Origin: Subdoligranulum sp.
GTDB lineage: Bacteria > Bacillota > Clostridia > Oscillospirales > Ruminococcaceae
NCBI GenBank assembly: GCA_004555405.1
Contig: SFIE01000027.1
Coordinates: 1 to 25,905, forward strand
Length of the DNA: 25,905 nucleotides
Direction of reading: 5' to 3'
Shown here in pieces: positions 24,266 to 25,905 of the stretch; the stretch's first letter is position 1, and each line of letters begins with the position of its first letter. The translations under genes and the position numbers were made by a program. The notes beneath the pieces were generated by a model, which saw only the letters and a program-made list of their open reading frames with translations, was not told the origin of the DNA and did not search any database.

Positions 24266-24429
24266 AGTTATTTTTAGAAAAAGCTGAAAAAAATCAAAAG
24301 AATTATGCCAAAGTGAAATTGATGTATTAAATTTTGAAAATTGAAAGTGAGAAAACGAGAGTATTCAAGAGAAAACAAGAGAAAACAAGAGTCACACAGG
24401 ATTATTTAAAAATAATTGCAAAAAGCTAT
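24266..24429. other. AT-rich intergenic region between divergent operons
   Basis: Together with its flanking promoters this makes about 400 nt without a gene (24152-24551). It holds the short direct repeats described separately, an ATTATTT/AAATAAT dyad (24401-24416) and A-rich sequence just upstream of the rplM -35 box that could act as an UP element. I see no reading frame. Confidence 0.5.
24349..24390. repeat. Short tandem direct repeats (GAGAAAACAA) upstream of rplM
   Basis: GAGAAAACGA (24349), then GAGAAAACAA twice in direct tandem from 24368, ending with AAGAG. The 10-bp period equals about one helical turn, so the repeats would face the same side of the DNA. Confidence 0.6.
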
Positions 24430-24458
24430 TGACGGCCGCGGCCAGGTTTGCTATAATC
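24430..24458 (+). promoter_or_regulatory. Strong sigma-A promoter of rplM-rpsI
   Basis: TTGACG (24430-24435), 17-nt GC-rich spacer, TATAAT (24453-24458), preceded by A/T-rich sequence. Gives a leader of about 87 nt before the rplM ATG at 24552. Confidence 0.9.
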
Positions 24459-24474
24459 ACACTTGTGCCAAACA

Positions 24475-24528
24475 AAAGACTGATATGAAATCGGCTTTTT
24501 TAAGGACTTTCCCAGTGCTAACGCACTG
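24475..24528 (+). promoter_or_regulatory. Structured leader of rplM-rpsI (possible L13-type autoregulatory element)
   Basis: Two hairpins: an imperfect AAAG...GAT / ATC...CTTT stem followed by a T run (ending 24501), which looks like a small intrinsic terminator, and a perfect 6-bp CAGTGC/GCACTG stem with TAAC loop (24513-24528). Ribosomal protein leaders of rplM are known in Firmicutes; whether this matches the described L13 leader needs a covariance search. Confidence 0.4.
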
Positions 24529-24551
24529 AATTATTTATGGAGGATATCAAA

Positions 24552-24983
24552 ATGAGCACTACTCTTTTGAAGCCCGCTGAGGCTAACAACCGCAAGTGGT
24601 ATGTGATCGATGCTGCCGGCAAGCCCCTGGGCCGTGTGGCTGCTGAGGCCGCTGTGCTGCTGCGTGGCAAAAACAAAGTTACCTTTACCCCTAATGTTGA
24701 TTGCGGCGATCATGTGATCGTGATCAACTGCGATCAGGCTGTTCTGACCGGCAAGAAGCTGGAGAAGAAGTTCTACTACCATCACTCCGGCTGGATCGGC
24801 GGCCTGAAGAGCGTTCAGTACAAGACCATGATGGCTGAGAACAGCGACAAGGCTATGACCCTGGCTATCAAGGGCATGATCCCCAGCAACACCATCGGTG
24901 CCAAGGCTCTGACTCGTCTGCGCTGCTACAAGGGCGCTGAGTACGCTCAGGGCGCACAGAAGCCCGAGACCGTTGAATTTTGA
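24552..24983 (+). CDS. rplM: 50S ribosomal protein L13
   Basis: A 143-residue protein, the standard L13 length. Recognisable segments: WYVIDAAGKPLGRVAAEAA, VDCGDHVIVIN, KFYYHHSGWIGGLK, AIKGMIPSN and LTRLRCYKG. I chose ATG 24552 (8 nt after GGAGG) instead of the in-frame ATG at 24537, which lies inside the SD region. It is followed by rpsI after 17 nt, the near-universal bacterial pairing. Codon use is strongly biased (CTG, GGC, AAG), as expected for ribosomal genes. Confidence 0.98.
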   Translation: MSTTLLKPAEANNRKWYVIDAAGKPLGRVAAEAAVLLRGKNKVTFTPNVDCGDHVIVINCDQAVLTGKKLEKKFYYHHSGWIGGLKSVQYKTMMAENSDKAMTLAIKGMIPSNTIGAKALTRLRCYKGAEYAQGAQKPETVEF

Positions 24984-25000
24984 TAAGGAGGCAATAGACA

Positions 25001-25399
25001 ATGTACGAAACTAAATCTTTCTACTACGGCACCGGCCGTCGTAAGAACTCTGTTGCCCGTGTTCGCCTGTTCAACGGCACTGGCAAAATCACCATCAATG
25101 GCCGCGATATCGACAACTACTTTGGTCTGGAGACCCTGAAGCTGATCGTTCGCAGCCCCCTGGCTCTGACCGGCACTGAGGGTAAGTTTGATATCGTTGT
25201 CAACGTTGTTGGCGGCGGTGTTGCAGGCCAGGCTGGCGCAATTCGCCACGGCATTACCCGCGCTCTGATGGAGTCTGATGCAGAGCTGCGTCCTGCTCTG
25301 AAGAAGGCTGGCTTTGTTACTCGCGATCCTCGTATGAAGGAACGTAAGAAATACGGCCTCAAGGCAGCTCGTCGCGCTCCGCAGTTCAGCAAGCGATAA
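25001..25399 (+). CDS. rpsI: 30S ribosomal protein S9
   Basis: A 132-residue S9 protein: YYGTGRRKNSVARVRLF at the start, then VNVVGGGVAGQAGAIRHGI and the conserved basic tail DPRMKERKKYGLKAARRAPQ ending FSKR, which reaches the ribosomal P-site. AAGGAGG lies 8 nt upstream of ATG. Co-transcribed with rplM; no conventional terminator directly follows. Confidence 0.98.
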   Translation: MYETKSFYYGTGRRKNSVARVRLFNGTGKITINGRDIDNYFGLETLKLIVRSPLALTGTEGKFDIVVNVVGGGVAGQAGAIRHGITRALMESDAELRPALKKAGFVTRDPRMKERKKYGLKAARRAPQFSKR

Positions 25400-25411
25400 T
25401 CGACTGCTCAG

Positions 25412-25464
25412 ACTATATCAAAATGGTTCAAAAAGCCCGGAAAATCAAGGCGGGCTGATATGGT
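25412..25464 (+). repeat. Two-part hairpin after rpsI
   Basis: Outer stem 25412-25419 with 25457-25464 (8 bp, one G-T pair) and inner stem AGCCCG 25434-25439 with CGGGCT 25451-25456, joined by a one-sided bulge of 14 nt. No T run follows, so it is not an ordinary terminator; a palindrome CCAAATTTGG (25469-25478) comes next. Confidence 0.6.
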
Positions 25465-25483
25465 TTGACCAAATTTGGCAAAA

Positions 25484-25584
25484 CGAGAGCCGATTTCATC
25501 CAATTTTTAGTGGTCCGCAAGTGGTTAACTGGCCCAAAAGAGGGGGAAGTGGTTCCCAAAGTGGTTAACCGAGAGCCGATTTTT
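25484..25584. repeat. Interleaved direct repeats: CGAGAGCCGATTT and AGTGGT...GTGGTTAAC
   Basis: CGAGAGCCGATTT occurs at 25484 and 25570. AGTGGTCCGCAAGTGGTTAAC (25509-25529, 21 bp) recurs with few changes at 25548-25569. A further imperfect inverted pair links 25533-25549 (CCAAAAGAGGGGGAAG) with 25603-25620. A short open frame across this region (25465-25650) has repeated low-complexity sequence and no SD, so I regard the region as non-coding. Confidence 0.6.
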
Positions 25585-25678
25585 GGGGTGCTTTTCAGCC
25601 CTCCTTCCCCTCGTTTTTTGGCTGTGGCAGTTTGGTATAGTTTGAGCTAATTTGAATAATTGAATATGAATTTGATGT

Positions 25679-25709
25679 AGCACACAGTATAAATGCTGGG
25701 TGCTTTTTT
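25679..25709 (+). terminator. Rho-independent terminator
   Basis: AGCAC-A-CAG (25679-25687) pairs with CTG-G-GTGCT (25696-25704), one internal mismatch, 8-nt loop, then TTTTTT. It could end rplM-rpsI transcription after a 280-nt structured 3' region, or a separate small RNA. Confidence 0.65.
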
Positions 25710-25905
25710 CATTTCAGAAACTCGTATTCCGGCGATAGAAAGAGCCGTCACTTCACTGTTAATTTTGAAGTGGCGGCTCTTTCTATTTCCAGAAGCAACA
25801 GCAATAATTAGAAATGAGTTGAAAGCAAAGGTCGCCGCACTGACCGCGGAACTGGCAGAGTACAAATCCGTTCGGGGGCAGCTTCGCGCCGTAGACTTGG
25901 AGAAG
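25693..25905 (+). other. Unassigned open frame running off the window edge
   Basis: An open frame of 71 codons from ATG 25693 to the last base, without an SD and starting inside a terminator. The first half crosses hairpins and looks non-coding. The last 30 codons read ELKAKVAALTAELAEYKSV, then RGQLRAVDLEK, which is coding-like (alanine/leucine heptads, coiled-coil pattern). It may be the truncated front of, or a fragment of, a mobilisation or other accessory gene whose remainder lies outside the window. I do not recognise it. Confidence 0.2.
25739..25782. repeat. 17-bp inverted repeat / hairpin near the right edge
   Basis: 25739-25755 (AAAGAGCCGTCACTTCA) pairs with 25766-25782 at all 17 positions counting one G-T pair; loop of 10 nt. 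Only TTTC follows, so termination would be weak. It could be a terminator remnant or an end of a small inserted element. Confidence 0.75.

Noticed and set aside
24349..24390. Possible CRISPR array
   Set aside because: Repeats are 10 bp, directly adjacent without unique spacers, and no cas genes are near.
25465..25650. Small open frame of 61 codons after rpsI
   Set aside because: No SD, and its repeated VV-x-K-W/V-x-N pattern only reflects the DNA repeats.

Overview
This window looks like a chromosomal stretch from a spore-forming anaerobic Firmicute of class Clostridia, most likely an Oscillospiraceae/Ruminococcaceae-type gut organism. That is inferred from four things: a GerA-type germination operon; SpoIVA paired with a SipL-like (DUF3794 + LysM) partner, as in Clostridia; the hprK/murB/rapZ/whiA/dnaE/pfkA neighbourhood; and a moderately high GC content with strong GGAGG ribosome binding sites. 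I cannot fix the genus from sequence alone.

Layout. (1) 1-7339 is a block of sporulation genes. A DUF4363 + DUF421 membrane-protein pair on the minus strand (ATGA overlap, first gene cut by the window edge) lies head-to-head with a compact three-gene ger operon (GerAA-, GerAB- and GerAC-like, all overlapping). A strong terminator separates these from sipL-spoIVA, the spore-coat basement layer. (2) 7463-8650 is a minus-strand GT4 glycosyltransferase, divergent from the next block. (3) 8949-18289 is a long co-oriented housekeeping run: hprK, glk (ROK), murB, rapZ, whiA, dnaE and then pfkA, which has its own near-perfect sigma-A promoter. It joins carbon sensing (HprK), glycolytic entry (glucokinase, phosphofructokinase), cell-wall precursor synthesis (MurB), the RapZ/WhiA regulators and replication. 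The gene yvcK, usually found between rapZ and whiA, is missing here. (4) hemW (minus) and a Bax inhibitor-1 family membrane protein (plus) are divergent. (5) 20380-24151 is a minus-strand operon, ttcA-like - alr - lepA. (6) rplM-rpsI follow a strong promoter with a structured leader. (7) 25400-25905 has no convincing gene. It holds hairpins, GTGGTTAAC-type direct repeats, a terminator, a 17-bp inverted repeat and an open frame running off the window edge; it may be the boundary of an inserted or decayed element.

Most of the window is ordinary core genome. The parts that merit a second look are the spore block (DUF421/DUF4363 beside ger, the Cys-rich SipL next to SpoIVA), the missing yvcK with a perfect hairpin in its place, the inverted repeats built into the pfkA promoter, and the structured repeat region at the right end. 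I saw no rRNA, tRNA, CRISPR array, intact insertion sequence or defence system.
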